Source of the DNA: Sorangium cellulosum So0157-2
GTDB taxonomy: Bacteria; Myxococcota_A; Polyangia; Polyangiales; Polyangiaceae
Length of the DNA stretch: 64,000 bases
Assembly (NCBI RefSeq): GCF_000418325.1
Contig: NC_021658.1
Span: 12,938,501-13,002,500 of the forward strand
Direction: 5' to 3'
The notes beneath the pieces are model-generated. The model made no database searches, was not told the origin of the DNA, and saw nothing but the letters and a program-made list of their open reading frames with translations. This document shows positions 9,401 through 19,813 of this stretch, piece after piece; the stretch's first letter is position 1, and each line of letters starts with the position of its first letter. Made by a program: the position numbers and the translations under genes.

Positions 9401-10488
9401 GGCCGGCGCTGCTCGTCGGTGAAGCGCACGCGGACGCGCCCCTCGTCGGCGATGGCGCCGGTGCAGACCTTGAGGGCGAGCAGGTGATCGCCCGCGGGCG
9501 CCTCGATCCGCGCGGCGATGCGGTCGAGCACGAGCCGCTGGTGGGCCGCGTCGCTCGAGGCGACGTCCGCGCCGTCCCACGCGAGCCGCACGGCGCCGGT
9601 CGCGGCGACGTGGGCGAGGATCGGCTTGCGATCGAGCGCGGCGGGGACGGTCACGCGCGAGGCGAGGTAGGCGCAGCTCTCGGCGCGGGGATGGATGTAG
9701 AGGTCGAGCGGCACGCCGCGCGCGGTCGCCGCGGCGGGCAGCACCCGGCGCCACGCGACGTCGTAGACGCCCCAGGCGTAGCGGGCGCTCATGTCCGAGA
9801 AGCGCTGGCCTTCGGCCTCGGGCCCCTCGCGGCGCGCGAGCCCGCCGCCCGAGTTGTCCTGGAACGGCCCGAGGATGGCGAACGCCTTCACGAGCCCCGA
9901 CGGGTCCGGGGGCGCGTCGTACGAGGCGGCGCGCGCGCCGGGCCACGCCGCCGCCGGCGGCTCGGGGGCGAGCGAGGCCGCGAGCCAGCGCGCCTCGTCG
10001 GCGAGCGGCGACGGGGACGCCGCGATCTGCGCGAGGCCATCGCGCGCGCGGCCCTGCGCGGCGCGATCGGAGAGCGCCGCCGCGATCACGAGCCCCGCGA
10101 GCGCGTCGTCGCCGCCCCGCCGCGCCCGGGCCAGCGCGGCGCCGAGCATCTCGTCGGGCGTCGCGGCGGTCCACCGCGGCGCGGGCGTGATGGGCGTGCG
10201 CTTCTCGGCCGCCGGCGCGCCGCCCGCCGCCGGCGCGCGCGGATCCACCTTCGCGCCGCTCGGACGCCGCGCCGGCGCGCCGCCCGCCGCCGGCGCGCCG
10301 CCCGCCGCCGGCGCGGCCGCGTCCGCCTTGGCGCCGCCCGGGCGCGGCGCCTGCGCGTTGCCCGCCGCGGGCGCGACGGCGATCGCGAGCAGCGCCGCCA
10401 GGCATCCGCCCCGGCGCGCCGCGCGCCGCGCGCGCCGATCTCGTCCTCGTCGATCGCCTCGATCTTCCCCCGGCGAGCTCCGCTCCAT
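6484..10488 (-). CDS. Exported DUF3857/transglutaminase-like protein
   Basis: A 1334-residue protein. The ATG at 10488 is chosen because GAGG sits 5 nt upstream and it leaves a normal arginine-rich n-region before a hydrophobic stretch ending AGNAQA (signal peptide); an upstream in-frame start at 10563 lacks this support. A low-complexity run of APAAGG units follows. The middle carries TPR-like helical content and a DUF3857 domain. A transglutaminase fold follows with a plausible triad: Cys ~1008 (GDCDDKA), His ~1054 (FDHGIAYL) and Asp ~1070 (LWLDATSP). Proteins of this type are periplasmic or surface-exposed; the substrate is unknown. It is much longer than the usual ~650 residues because of its N-terminal extension. 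Confidence 0.85.
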   Translation of the reverse strand: MERSSPGEDRGDRRGRDRRARRAARRGGCLAALLAIAVAPAAGNAQAPRPGGAKADAAAPAAGGAPAAGGAPARRPSGAKVDPRAPAAGGAPAAEKRTPITPAPRWTAATPDEMLGAALARARRGGDDALAGLVIAAALSDRAAQGRARDGLAQIAASPSPLADEARWLAASLAPEPPAAAWPGARAASYDAPPDPSGLVKAFAILGPFQDNSGGGLARREGPEAEGQRFSDMSARYAWGVYDVAWRRVLPAAATARGVPLDLYIHPRAESCAYLASRVTVPAALDRKPILAHVAATGAVRLAWDGADVASSDAAHQRLVLDRIAARIEAPAGDHLLALKVCTGAIADEGRVRVRFTDEQRRPVALATSSDLTRLALPPAAPSPSAAVATALDRALDAGAAQTLEQTLTAVVARTLGGADDQRSPRAPGLLDRVTRSPGISADALALAGWVSPFGANRSGWLEAARARGLAEKDRATASFAQRRLVAAHLASDRADWAAAVLREEPLRSARDPEARVLRGLVEKKLGPSGLARAGLEELLAVEREQKDRTPVVVWQEIAAAARLDPALALRAARRLAEIAPESRGADYVLAFEPEGGAALEVAAAGALAQQTSAEDVIRVGRALHDAGRVAWAREVLSYATQVAPNQPAAFQALAAVRQGAPSGAAAALANGALARARDLAPGDPFLKAELALRLGEGAAGAPGRRRMRDEQHLVAPGVFLERGRSTPAKKGEVADRQLHWVRVVTYHPDKRVSQLMHYAREIVIEPRTDQDLYERDIPAEAEDTELLFARVHRKDGTVAPPDEQGAGGQRPFVRWPKLKAGDVVEVAVRAWTPGPVGRRGDAPFYFIDYVGSTDTRPILYNEVVVDSPTSDPLAIDVLNGKAERVLRSEKDGRQVTRFIWDDPPEVPEEPLAPHLAEVLPVVVGSTFHGWHDFREWYRGAVAGFTEPDDQVRRLAAELTKGKTTREDKLRALFDFVADDIRYVNFVSGEWWLPNRPQELLARRQGDCDDKAMLLITLLKSIGIEATEVLVQTRYTGQPSLLRSEVAAIPVFDHGIAYLPGAGGAPGLWLDATSPQSRLGPLPAMDARTLALFVDEGPPKIVETPASSPADHGVDAAWTIALQPSGAGELAAKERHIGDAAFELRSNLAEADARAQWVEQYLAYGWFPTVDVKPKVAFQADLPHGAATLEFEARSEGLARREGAELAVPLSGTSTLTSQLAPLVKRTLPVVLPPSLAPRHHSRTITIVAPAGYAFAELPPGGDEDGGDFGRASISFARAPGKNAVVVKERVVIDRSTIPVAQYAAWRSWLQRVDGLLHRMVRLVPVGTASPKAP

Positions 10489-10550
10489 CGATCCTCGCTT
10501 CCGGGCCACGGCATAGCGCGTGCCCGATCGCGGCGCGAGCGCGGCGATCG

Positions 10551-10606
10551 CGCGCCGTGTCACGCGGGCGCGGCCGCCCGCGCCGTGTCGCGCGGGCGCG
10601 GCCGCC
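10551..10606. repeat. 28-bp tandem direct repeat, two copies
   Basis: Two adjacent 28-bp units (10551-10578 and 10579-10606), beginning CGCGCCGTGT and ending GCGGCCGCC, differ at one base (A10562 versus G10590). They lie in the intergenic space between the divergent DUF3857 gene and the small secreted protein gene. This may be a duplicated regulatory site or simple slippage. Confidence 0.8.
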
Positions 10607-10667
10607 CCGCGGCGTGAAGCCGTGCGCGAATTTGGCCGCCGGGCCCGCGGCCCACTAGCGTGCTCCC

Positions 10668-11114
10668 ATGCGCCGCGCGTCCCGATGGCTGCTCTCGGCG
10701 GTGATGGCCCTGACCACCCTCACGGCCTCGCCAGCGTCGACCTTCGCCCGCGACACCAAGGTCGAGTGGAAGAGCGTCGACGTGCCCGCCGGCGAAGGCC
10801 AGGCCCAGCGGGCGCGCGCCCTGCGCGGCCTGCTCAAGAGCGCCGCGAAGAAGGCGGATTTCGGCAAGGCGAAATCGGTCGTGCTGAGCGCGCGCGTCGC
10901 CGAGTTCACCTCGGTCACGCGGGGCGACGTGCACCGCGTGACCTGCACCATCGTCGGCCGCGTCGTCGGCGGCCCCACCGCCCGCTCGCGCATCTCGTTC
11001 GGCGGCAGGCCGTCCGAGCGACGGGCGCTGGAGAAGCAGGTGCTCTCGATGGTCGCGAGCGGCGTCGTCGGCCGGCTCGCCGCGATCGTCCGCGCGCGCG
11101 CCTCCGCCGATTGA
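10668..11114 (+). CDS. Small secreted protein of unknown function
   Basis: A 148-residue protein that I do not recognise. It has a clear signal peptide (MRRASRWLL, a hydrophobic core, then ASTFARD cleavage region). The mature part is basic and mixed alpha/beta, with a repeated valine-rich strand pattern (VVLSARVAEFTSV, RVTCTIVGRVVG) and a helical C-terminus. It is divergently transcribed from the giant DUF3857 gene and followed directly by the hemerythrin gene, whose possible TTG start would overlap its stop. Confidence 0.7.
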   Translation: MRRASRWLLSAVMALTTLTASPASTFARDTKVEWKSVDVPAGEGQAQRARALRGLLKSAAKKADFGKAKSVVLSARVAEFTSVTRGDVHRVTCTIVGRVVGGPTARSRISFGGRPSERRALEKQVLSMVASGVVGRLAAIVRARASAD

Positions 11115-11185
11115 CCCCGCGCTCGAGATCGCGCCGCGCCGGCCTCGACCTCCTCCGGGATCTGGATTACGACGGCCCGCGCGTC

Positions 11186-11617
11186 ATGGAACTGGACCGG
11201 ATGGTGAGCGAGCTCTTCGAGGAGGAGGAGCGCGCCCGCGAGATGGCGCGGAAGCTGATGGCGATGGCGCAGCGCTCCGCGGACGAGGCCAGCGCCGAGC
11301 GCGGGAGCCTGCTCGCGTTCCTCCGCGGTCCGATGGAGCGGCACATGCGCTGGGAGGAGACCGCGATCTTCCCTCATTTCCAGGCCCGCGGGCTCGCCGA
11401 GGAGGTCCAGGTCGCGCTGAAGCAGCACGCCGACGTGCGCGAGGCGACCGAGGCGCTGGCGAACGTCGCGCAGGGCGGCGACGTCGCGGGGAGCATCGTC
11501 ACTGTCGCCCGTCTGCTCCTGCACCATACAAATTTCGAGGGCGACTACATTTATCCGGAGCTCACCCGCGACGAGTGGCGCGAGCTGATGAAGGAAACCG
11601 TTCGTCAGGGGATCTGA
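11186..11617 (+). CDS. Hemerythrin HHE-domain protein
   Basis: A 143-residue four-helix-bundle protein. Histidine/acidic ligands typical of HHE domains are visible: MERHMRWEE with IFPHF, KQHADVRE, and LLHHTNFEGDYIYPEL. This supports a non-haem di-iron centre binding O2, NO or acting in iron/redox sensing. The ATG at 11186 is the conservative start; a TTG at 11111 overlapping the upstream stop (TTGA) would add 25 residues of weak character. No export signal, so it is probably cytoplasmic. Confidence 0.85.
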   Translation: MELDRMVSELFEEEERAREMARKLMAMAQRSADEASAERGSLLAFLRGPMERHMRWEETAIFPHFQARGLAEEVQVALKQHADVREATEALANVAQGGDVAGSIVTVARLLLHHTNFEGDYIYPELTRDEWRELMKETVRQGI

Positions 11618-11672
11618 GGTGGTACGCAGGAACTCGACACAGATGTTCCCCTCGACGTAGGCTTTTGCCGCC

Positions 11673-13330
<1,658 letters not shown>

Positions 13331-13334
<4 letters not shown>

Positions 13335-14809
13335 ATGCCATCTCATCGTCCCGTCGACTCGAGCGCACGAGGCCGCCGCCGCCGCGGCGCAACGACAGCG
13401 CGTCGCAGCGGTCGCCGCTCTCCGCGGGCACGCCGCTCCCGCCGAGCGCGCCGCCCTCCGCGGGCACGCCGCTCGCCACCGGGACGCCGCGCTCCACGAG
13501 CGGGCCGCTCCCTGCGAGCGCGCCGCTCCCTCCGAGCGGGCCGCCCTCCGCGGGCACGCCGCTCCCCGCGAGCGCGCCGCCCTCCGCGGGTACGCCGCTC
13601 GCCACCGGGGCGCCGCTCTCCGGGCCGCCGAGCAGCACGTCGTCCGCGGCGGACGGCGTCGAGGCCCCGCCTGGCTCGGAGCCGCTGGCGCTGGCGCGCA
13701 GCAAGATGCCCCGGAGGGAAGCCGACAGCGCGCCCTCGCTCGTCGACGTCGACATCGAAGAGTTCGACGACGACGTGCTCGACACCGACGTGGACGAGCC
13801 GTGGGGGGCGCCGTCCGCCCCCGCGGCGCTCGCCCCGCCGGCCGACGCGGTGCCCGCCTCCGGCAAGCCCGCCGCCCACGCGCCGGCCGAGCCCGCAGGT
13901 CCCGCGCCGGCCGAGCCCGCCGCCCACGCGCCGGCCGAGCCCGCAGGTCCCGCGCCGGCCGAGCCCGCGATTCCGGCGGCCCAGAGCGTCGCGCCCGTCG
14001 CGCCGAGCGCGCCGGACGAACCGCCGCCGGCGGCGCAGACGCCGCGCGCGCTCTCGCCGCACGACGCCGCTCCGCGCTCGACCGCGCGCGAGCACGGCGA
14101 GCCGCCGCGCCACGAGCGGCCGGAAGAACCCAGCGACAGCGTCAGACGAGCGGCCGTCGCGGCGGCCGTGGCCGCGTCGCCCCCCGCCTCCCTGCGCGCG
14201 TCGCGGCCGCTCGATCCCCCGGTCGCGGCAGCCGTCGCCCCACCGGCCAGCGCCGCCGTGCCTTCCGGCGACACGCCGGAGCACTGGATGAAGGCGTCCA
14301 GCGTGAGCGGGCTGGCGCAGGAAGGCGAGCTTCCGGAGTTCGACCCCGGCTCGCGCCGGCGCCGGCGCGTCCGCTGGGCGGCGCTCACGCTGGTGGCCCT
14401 CGCAGGCGTCGTCGCCTGGCAGGTCCTCCGCTCGCAGCGGCTGCCGCAGAGCGCGCCGGCGACCGAGAGCGAGACCCCGCCGCCCGTCGCCGCGCCTGCG
14501 CCTGCGCCTGCGCCTGCGCCGCCGCAGGAGCCCGCGCCCCAGCCCAGCGCCACGGCGTCGGCCACGCCGACGGCCGCGCCCGCTGCGCAGCCGTCGGCCA
14601 GCGCCGCCGCGACGGCGCCGCCGCGGAAGCGGCGCCCGGCGCCGCCGAAGAGGCCGCGCAAAGAGCCGGCCAAGGTGGACGACCTGACGATCGAGATCCC
14701 GACCCCGCCGTCGGAGCCGGCCGGGGAAGAGCCGGCCTCGCCCCCCGGAGAGTCGCCGCCCCCGACCGCGTCGCCTCCCCAGGAAGAACCGGCCCCGCAC
14801 GCAGAGTGA
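13331..14809 (+). CDS. Proline/alanine-rich single-pass membrane protein, probable detached C-terminus of the kinase
   Basis: A 492-residue ORF starting at GTG 13331, overlapping the previous stop by 4 bp. The first ~110 residues are repeats of the type PSAPPSAGTPL, followed by an acidic patch (DVDIEEFDDDVLDTDVDE) and APAEPAGPAPAEP repeats. One transmembrane segment (WAALTLVALAGVVAWQVL, near residue 355) follows, then a proline/alanine/lysine-rich outer tail. Linker plus one TM plus Pro-rich tail is the usual C-terminal half of myxobacterial Ser/Thr kinases, so this is probably the missing half of the upstream gene. Alternatively it is a separate membrane protein. Confidence 0.65.
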
Positions 14810-14816
14810 AGAGCGG

Positions 14817-15560
14817 ATGGAAACGACAGCATACCAGCAGTACTCCGAGGAATCCGGCGACTGGTTGAGGAAGGGGAGGGCTCGGCTCCTGGCCCATCTG
14901 GTGCGCGAGTTCGGCCCGGGACGGCGGCCCCTCGAGCTGCTGGAGGTCGGCGCCGGGGTCGGCCAGAACCTGGGTGTCCTCGCGGAGTTCGGGGCCGTCG
15001 ACGCGAACGAGGTGAGCCCGCTCGGCCAGGAGGCGATCGCGAAGGCGGGCACGGCGAGGACGCTCTACAGCGCGTCGCTCCCGTTCGAGCTCGACCGGCG
15101 CTACGACGTGATCTGCGCGCTCGACGTCATCGAGCACATCGAGGACGACCGCGCCGCGCTCCGCTGGATCCACGACCACCTGAGCCCCGGCGGGATCTTC
15201 GTCGCCACGGTGCCGGCGTATCCGTGGTTGTTCAGCGATCACGACCGCGCGCTGCAGCATTTCCGCCGGTACACCGCCGGCAGCTTCCGCGCCGCGCTGC
15301 CGGCCGACTTCCACGTGGAGGCGTGCGCTTACTTCAACCAGTTCCTCTTCCCCGCCGCGGTCGGCTCGCGCGCCGTCTGGAGCGCCGCGCGCAAGCTGCG
15401 CCCGGGCAAGACCAGCATGAAGCAGCCTTCGCCGAAGTCCGGCCTCGCTTCGTCCGCGCTCGAAGCCGTCCTCCGCGCGGAGGTCGACCTCATCGCGCGC
15501 GGCCGCCGGCCGAGCTTCGGGCTGTCGGTCTTCTGCGTGGCGAGGCGCACGGCGGCCTGA
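14817..15560 (+). CDS. Class I SAM-dependent methyltransferase
   Basis: A 247-residue methyltransferase-11/12-type enzyme. Motif I is LLEVGAGVGQN near residue 42, motif II/III lies in DVICALDVIEHIEDD, and the post-motif LSPGGIFVATVP is intact. The start is 7 bp after the preceding stop. The C-terminal region (PAYPWLFSDHDRALQHFRRY) is typical of methyltransferases found next to polyprenol-linked glycosyltransferases. The convergent neighbour is a large glycosyltransferase-like membrane protein, so a role in modifying a cell-surface glycolipid is possible but inferred. Confidence 0.85.
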   Translation: METTAYQQYSEESGDWLRKGRARLLAHLVREFGPGRRPLELLEVGAGVGQNLGVLAEFGAVDANEVSPLGQEAIAKAGTARTLYSASLPFELDRRYDVICALDVIEHIEDDRAALRWIHDHLSPGGIFVATVPAYPWLFSDHDRALQHFRRYTAGSFRAALPADFHVEACAYFNQFLFPAAVGSRAVWSAARKLRPGKTSMKQPSPKSGLASSALEAVLRAEVDLIARGRRPSFGLSVFCVARRTAA

Positions 15561-15607
15561 GGCGGGTCCCGGTCACCCGGGCCTCCCGCGACGGGCCGCG
15601 CCGCGCC

Positions 15608-15629
15608 GCAGGCGCGCTTCAGCGCCTGC
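15608..15629. terminator. Hairpin at the 3' end of the membrane protein gene
   Basis: A perfect 8-bp inverted repeat (GCAGGCGC / GCGCCTGC, 6-nt loop) overlaps the minus-strand stop codon at 15619 and lies between convergent genes. Confidence 0.4.
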
Positions 15630-18183
15630 CGGGGAGGTCCTCGTCGTCGTCGGGCTCCGGGGCCAGATCCGGCGCCCCGGGTGTCGGCTCCGGCTCCGGC
15701 GCCGCGGCCGGCGCGCTCACCTCGCCGTCCTTGCGGAGGTAGAGGTCGAGCTTCCCCTTCCCGCCGAGGAGCACGCGCCGCTTGGCGGCGAGCACGAAGT
15801 CGCGCCGGTCCGAGGTGGGCAGCGAGTGACACTTGGGATCGACCACGGCGAACCCCGCGCGATCCAGCAGCGCCGCGGCGCTCTCGCCGGCGGGGGGGCC
15901 GTTCACCCGGGGCGCGGGGTACGCGCGGTTGTTCGGCCCGAAGACCGGCACCGTCAGGTCGCTGAGCTCGTAGAGCCCCGACTTGTAGGCATTGCCGCAG
16001 CCCAGGTAGGCGACGGTGGTGGGGAACGGGGCTTGCGGGTCGGGGGGCGGGCCCATCTCGGCGAGCGTCATCCCGCGGTGCTTCGCGTGCTTCACGGTGC
16101 GCTTGACCGCGAAATCGAAGAACATGAGATCTCCGGCGACCGTGTCCCACCCCTTGCTGACCTGGGTATCCCAGGCGACGTGGGTCACCCCCATCCCCTT
16201 CAGGAGGTCCCAGACCTCGCGGGGCGTGCGCAGCCGGCCATAGCTGATGCCGTACTGCCAGCCGTTCCAGTCCGACAGCGTCTCGGCGCCGATCCCGAGG
16301 TGGTTGTGGTTGTCGTGCAGCAGCACGCGCGCGCCCTCGGGGAGCGCCCGGGAGATGGACTGGAACGTCGGGTAGATGTCGAATCGCTGCGCGTAGCGCT
16401 TCGCGTAGCCCTGCGAGAGGAGCTCGATCACGGCCTTGATGGGCGACTTCACCATCGCGTGGCCCGGGATGAAGTACACGTCGCCCGCCCAGACGACCTG
16501 CAGCCCGACCAGCGTGCCGAGGCCCGTCCTCGTCGCGAGGACGGCGAGCCTGCTGTCGCCTGCCGCGCGCCAGACGAGCGCGATCATCGCCGCGGTCGCG
16601 GCCGCCATCTGCGGGACGATGGCCTGGAGATACCTGTCCTGGTGGTGCGTCCAGTACCAGCAGAGGAGCCCGACCTGCACGTAGCCGACGAGCGCCCAGA
16701 CGCGCCTCGTCCCCTTGAGGAACGGCAGGCAGAGGAGCAGCAGCGTGTAGACCGACCCGAAGGTGGGGACCCTGCCGTGGAACTTCGGGTAATCGTTCGG
16801 GATGAAGGAGAAGTCGACGAGCGCCTTGAGCGTCCTCAGCACCCCGTCCAGGTTCCGCTCCGGCCGCCAGAACTGGTAGTCCTTGTAACCCCACTCGAAG
16901 ATGTTGGCCGCGTCCGGCGTCCAGGGGTTCAGGGGGAGGATCTTGTACAGCGTGGGATAGAGCGGATCCGCGTAATAGACCCAGTTCTTCGCCCAGTGCG
17001 TGGAGGTGAAGAGCAGGCCCGCGGCGACCGCGGCGAGCGGGCCGAGGTACCAGTTCTTGCGGAGCGCGGGGGCGGCCTGGCCGCGCAGCGAGCGGTAGGC
17101 GAGGACGAGCGTGCGCGCGCCGAGGACGAGCGCCGGGAAGGGAACCAGGATGACCGCGCCGGTGTACTTGGTGAGCCCGGCGCCGGAGATCATCATCATC
17201 ATCAGCGCGATGAAGCGCGGCGAGAGCTCCTGGTAGGCGCGGATCATCAGGGTGAACGCCGGGAGCGCGAAGATGGAGGCGATGTGATCGCCGCCGACGC
17301 TCAGGCTCGAGTCGTAGAGGAAGATGCCGGGGAAGAGGAAGCGCGCCGTCCACGAGAGCCGGAGGGCGTAAGGCCCGAGCCCGCGGGGGATCATCAGCCG
17401 CACGGCGGCCGGGATGGCGACGAGGGTCCAGAGGAACCCCACGAACTCCATGTGCGCGGCGAGCTCGACTTTGTCGAACAGGAGCCCGCGCGGCAGGAGG
17501 AAAGCCCACGAATAGACGAACGTCGCGAAGTGCGGATAGGTCTCGACCGTCCAGCCCTCCGGGAAGCGACGAATACCCCCCGTGACAGCGTATTCCTCGG
17601 CCAGCGCCAGGTGCTTCCAGCGCGAGTCGAACTGGACGTTGTCGGGCGTGAGGATGACGAAGTACACCATGCCCACGCCGAGCAGCCCGAGCGCGAGGAT
17701 CCCGTAGGTCCAGAGCGGCGCGGGCGGCGCCCTCCGCTGCGCGCCGCGGACGTGGCGGGTGACCCGCGTCAGATAGCCCCGGAGCGGCGCGAGCCCGGCG
17801 CCGAGCATCGCGAGCGGCAGGATCACGAAGAGCACAGGGCCGTAGAGCTTGAGGAGCCCGGCCACGCTCATGAGGAACGCGAACTCGAAGACGCCGATGG
17901 CGAAGCTCGTGGCGAGCTGCTCCACGATCGGCAGGGAGCGGCCGACAACGAGCTTGAGCGTCAGGTGGCCCGCAGAGACGCAGGCGGCCGTCCACAGCCC
18001 GCAGAGGAGCCAGTAGCCGGCATAGCGCCAGAAGAGCCAATGCTGAATGGGATAGAAGCGATGGACGAAGCTGGCGAAGAAGGCGATGGCACCAAGCAGG
18101 AGGACCGGCACGGCGATCTGCCGGACGCGCTCCCAGCGCTCACGCGCGCTTCCCGAGATTCTCGGCGTGGGCGGGGTATCCAT
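15619..18183 (-). CDS. Large polytopic membrane protein, glycosyltransferase-39-like
   Basis: An 854-residue protein with about a dozen hydrophobic segments, starting with VPVLLLGAIAFFASFV near residue 26. A first-loop aspartate in VILTPDNVQFDSRWKH resembles the GT-C arrangement of lipid-linked sugar transferases (ArnT/PMT type). A ~250-residue soluble C-terminal domain containing LLHDNHNHLGIGAET follows, ending in a low-complexity PEPEPT tail. It is convergent with the methyltransferase gene. Assignment to GT-C is by topology and loop character only; it could be another polytopic surface-polymer protein. Confidence 0.65.
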   Translation of the reverse strand: MDTPPTPRISGSARERWERVRQIAVPVLLLGAIAFFASFVHRFYPIQHWLFWRYAGYWLLCGLWTAACVSAGHLTLKLVVGRSLPIVEQLATSFAIGVFEFAFLMSVAGLLKLYGPVLFVILPLAMLGAGLAPLRGYLTRVTRHVRGAQRRAPPAPLWTYGILALGLLGVGMVYFVILTPDNVQFDSRWKHLALAEEYAVTGGIRRFPEGWTVETYPHFATFVYSWAFLLPRGLLFDKVELAAHMEFVGFLWTLVAIPAAVRLMIPRGLGPYALRLSWTARFLFPGIFLYDSSLSVGGDHIASIFALPAFTLMIRAYQELSPRFIALMMMMISGAGLTKYTGAVILVPFPALVLGARTLVLAYRSLRGQAAPALRKNWYLGPLAAVAAGLLFTSTHWAKNWVYYADPLYPTLYKILPLNPWTPDAANIFEWGYKDYQFWRPERNLDGVLRTLKALVDFSFIPNDYPKFHGRVPTFGSVYTLLLLCLPFLKGTRRVWALVGYVQVGLLCWYWTHHQDRYLQAIVPQMAAATAAMIALVWRAAGDSRLAVLATRTGLGTLVGLQVVWAGDVYFIPGHAMVKSPIKAVIELLSQGYAKRYAQRFDIYPTFQSISRALPEGARVLLHDNHNHLGIGAETLSDWNGWQYGISYGRLRTPREVWDLLKGMGVTHVAWDTQVSKGWDTVAGDLMFFDFAVKRTVKHAKHRGMTLAEMGPPPDPQAPFPTTVAYLGCGNAYKSGLYELSDLTVPVFGPNNRAYPAPRVNGPPAGESAAALLDRAGFAVVDPKCHSLPTSDRRDFVLAAKRRVLLGGKGKLDLYLRKDGEVSAPAAAPEPEPTPGAPDLAPEPDDDEDLPGRR

Positions 18184-18368
18184 CAGCGCTTCGCAAACCA
18201 GGTGGGCTCGACCATGAGCCCGCTCCTAGCTTGCTGCGCGCTGGATGACCAGCAGGAACGTGCCCGCGCCGTCCCTGAGCAGGAATCCACACCCGGAGGG
18301 CCGCGCTGCCCGGGAGCCGTGTCCCGCAGCCCGCCCGGGCCGCAGGGCGCCGTTCCGTGCGCGCCGCC

Positions 18369-18689
18369 CTAATTGAGCAGCTTCTTCGAGAGGTGCTTGA
18401 CCGCCTCCTGCGCCGCGTGTCGCAGCGCGACCTCAACCGCCTTGGAGGACGTATCGCCGCGCACGAGGATGGCGCAATTGTCCCCCTCGGCCTCGAACGA
18501 CGCGAGGGGGAGCTCCTTCGCCGCCTCGGCTGCGCGGATCGGCACCTGCACAGCAAGCGAGCCGACCTCGAGCTCCACGAACCCCACCAGCTCCGACTTG
18601 GATAGGTTCTGCATGCTTCGAACGTGGGTCGTCCACAGGGGCTTAGCAAGGTCAGGTTTTTCCTGCTTGTCGGTGGGATTGAGCTCCAC
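18369..18689 (-). CDS. Small protein of unknown function
   Basis: A 106-residue ORF on the minus strand beginning at GTG 18689 (an internal ATG at 18614 is an alternative). Composition is natural: a hydrophobic strand region (FVELEVGSLAVQVPI) followed by a helical end (EVALRHAAQEAVKHLSKKLLN). No signal peptide and no family I recognise. It lies downstream of nuoK, about 217 bp away across a low-complexity stretch, so it may or may not share that transcript. Confidence 0.5.
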   Translation of the reverse strand: MELNPTDKQEKPDLAKPLWTTHVRSMQNLSKSELVGFVELEVGSLAVQVPIRAAEAAKELPLASFEAEGDNCAILVRGDTSSKAVEVALRHAAQEAVKHLSKKLLN

Positions 18690-18906
18690 CTGAAGCGGCA
18701 GAACGCGTGCGCGTCAAGCGCCGCCGGCGGCGATGCGAGACGCGCGACGCACGGCGTGCGACGCGGTGCGCGCCGGTCCGGACGCCGTGCTTGACGCGAT
18801 CGTCGCGCCGTCACGCCGTCGCGGTCCTCGCGCCCCGTCGCGCTCGTCTCGCCCGTCGCGGTCCTCGCGCTCGTCGCGCTCTTCCGCACGGATGACCGCT
18901 CTCGCA
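18690..18906. repeat. Low-complexity intergenic stretch with imperfect GTCGCG/CTCGTCGCG repeats
   Basis: Between nuoK and the 106-residue ORF, positions ~18810-18880 consist of imperfect copies of CGTCGCGGTCCTCGCGC and CTCGTCGCGCTC. No coding potential is supported. Probably slippage-generated. Confidence 0.5.
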
Positions 18907-19218
18907 TCAGTTTTTCAGGGAGGTCAGCTCGTCGGCCATGATGCTGCGGTGGTGGCGGTAGACCTGGAGCACGATGGCCAGCGCGATCGCCGCCTCGCTC
19001 GCGGCGAGGACGATGATGAAGACCGTGAACACCTGACCAGACACGCCGCCCGCGACGAAGTGCTCGAACGCGACGAAGTTGAGCGCGGCGGCGTTGAGGA
19101 TGAGCTCGACGCCGAGGAGGATGCCCACCGCGTTCTTCCGCGTCATCACGGTGAACAGCCCGAGGCCGAACAGCGCCGCGGCGACGCTGAGGTAATGGAT
19201 GAGCCCGATCTCCTCCAT
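18907..19218 (-). CDS. nuoK: NADH-quinone oxidoreductase subunit K
   Basis: A 103-residue membrane subunit of complex I with three hydrophobic helices and the conserved glutamates used in proton translocation (GVELILNAAALNF and SEAAIALAIVL). Length and motifs match NuoK exactly. It follows nuoJ with a 3-bp gap and is the last gene of a nuoIJK group. The following subunits L, M and N are not present downstream in this window, so the complex I genes are split in this genome. Confidence 0.96.
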   Translation of the reverse strand: MEEIGLIHYLSVAAALFGLGLFTVMTRKNAVGILLGVELILNAAALNFVAFEHFVAGGVSGQVFTVFIIVLAASEAAIALAIVLQVYRHHRSIMADELTSLKN

Positions 19219-19221
19219 CTC

Positions 19222-19737
19222 CTACTCCCTCTCCCAGGCGCGCCTGACGGCGCGGCGCGCGAGCACGACCGCGCCGATCATGGCGCCGAGCAGGACGACC
19301 GAGCCGAGCTCGAACGGGAGCAGGTACTCGCCGAGGAACGCGTGCCCTAGCTTGGCCGTGGACGGCATCGCCGGCTTGGCCTCGGCGGGCCAGGGCGTCC
19401 GGGTCGCCACCCGGCCGAGCACGAGGAGCACCGCCGTGACCAGGACGAACGCCACGGCGGCCCCGCCGCGCGGGTTCGAGATCTTCATCTCCGCGATGCG
19501 GCTCGTGAGCATCACGGCGAAGAGGATCAGGACGAGCGTGCCGCCCACGTAGACGAGCACCTGGGTGGCCGCGAGGAAATCGGCCGACAGCGTGACGTAG
19601 AGCCCCGCGATGCCGAGGAACGTGCCGAGCAGGGCGAGCGCGGAGTGGATGATGTTCCTGGAGAACGCCACGAGCCCGGCGGAGCCGAGCGTCAGCGCGG
19701 CGAGCCCGAGGAAGGCGAGTGCACTCAGAGAGGGCAT
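19222..19737 (-). CDS. nuoJ: NADH-quinone oxidoreductase subunit J
   Basis: A 171-residue NuoJ with five predicted membrane helices. The family segment QVLVYVGGTLVLILFAVML is intact. The neighbours NuoI upstream (76-bp gap) and NuoK downstream (3-bp gap) confirm the assignment. It contributes to the membrane arm of respiratory complex I. Confidence 0.95.
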   Translation of the reverse strand: MPSLSALAFLGLAALTLGSAGLVAFSRNIIHSALALLGTFLGIAGLYVTLSADFLAATQVLVYVGGTLVLILFAVMLTSRIAEMKISNPRGGAAVAFVLVTAVLLVLGRVATRTPWPAEAKPAMPSTAKLGHAFLGEYLLPFELGSVVLLGAMIGAVVLARRAVRRAWERE

Positions 19738-19813
19738 GTGGTGAGGGCCGCGACGTTAGACCGCTGCCCCTCGCCCATCAAGAGCGACGCCCCGCAACGG
19801 GCGACGCCCTCGC

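Noticed and set aside
6535-10617. A 1360-residue open frame on the plus strand opposite the DUF3857 gene
   Set aside because: Composed almost wholly of Arg, Ala, Gly and Pro with no domain, and exactly antisense to a gene with clear domains; a high-GC artefact. The long frames at 3280-4938 (minus), 15826-18372 (plus) and 60419-63301 (minus, upstream of 61024) are rejected for the same reason.
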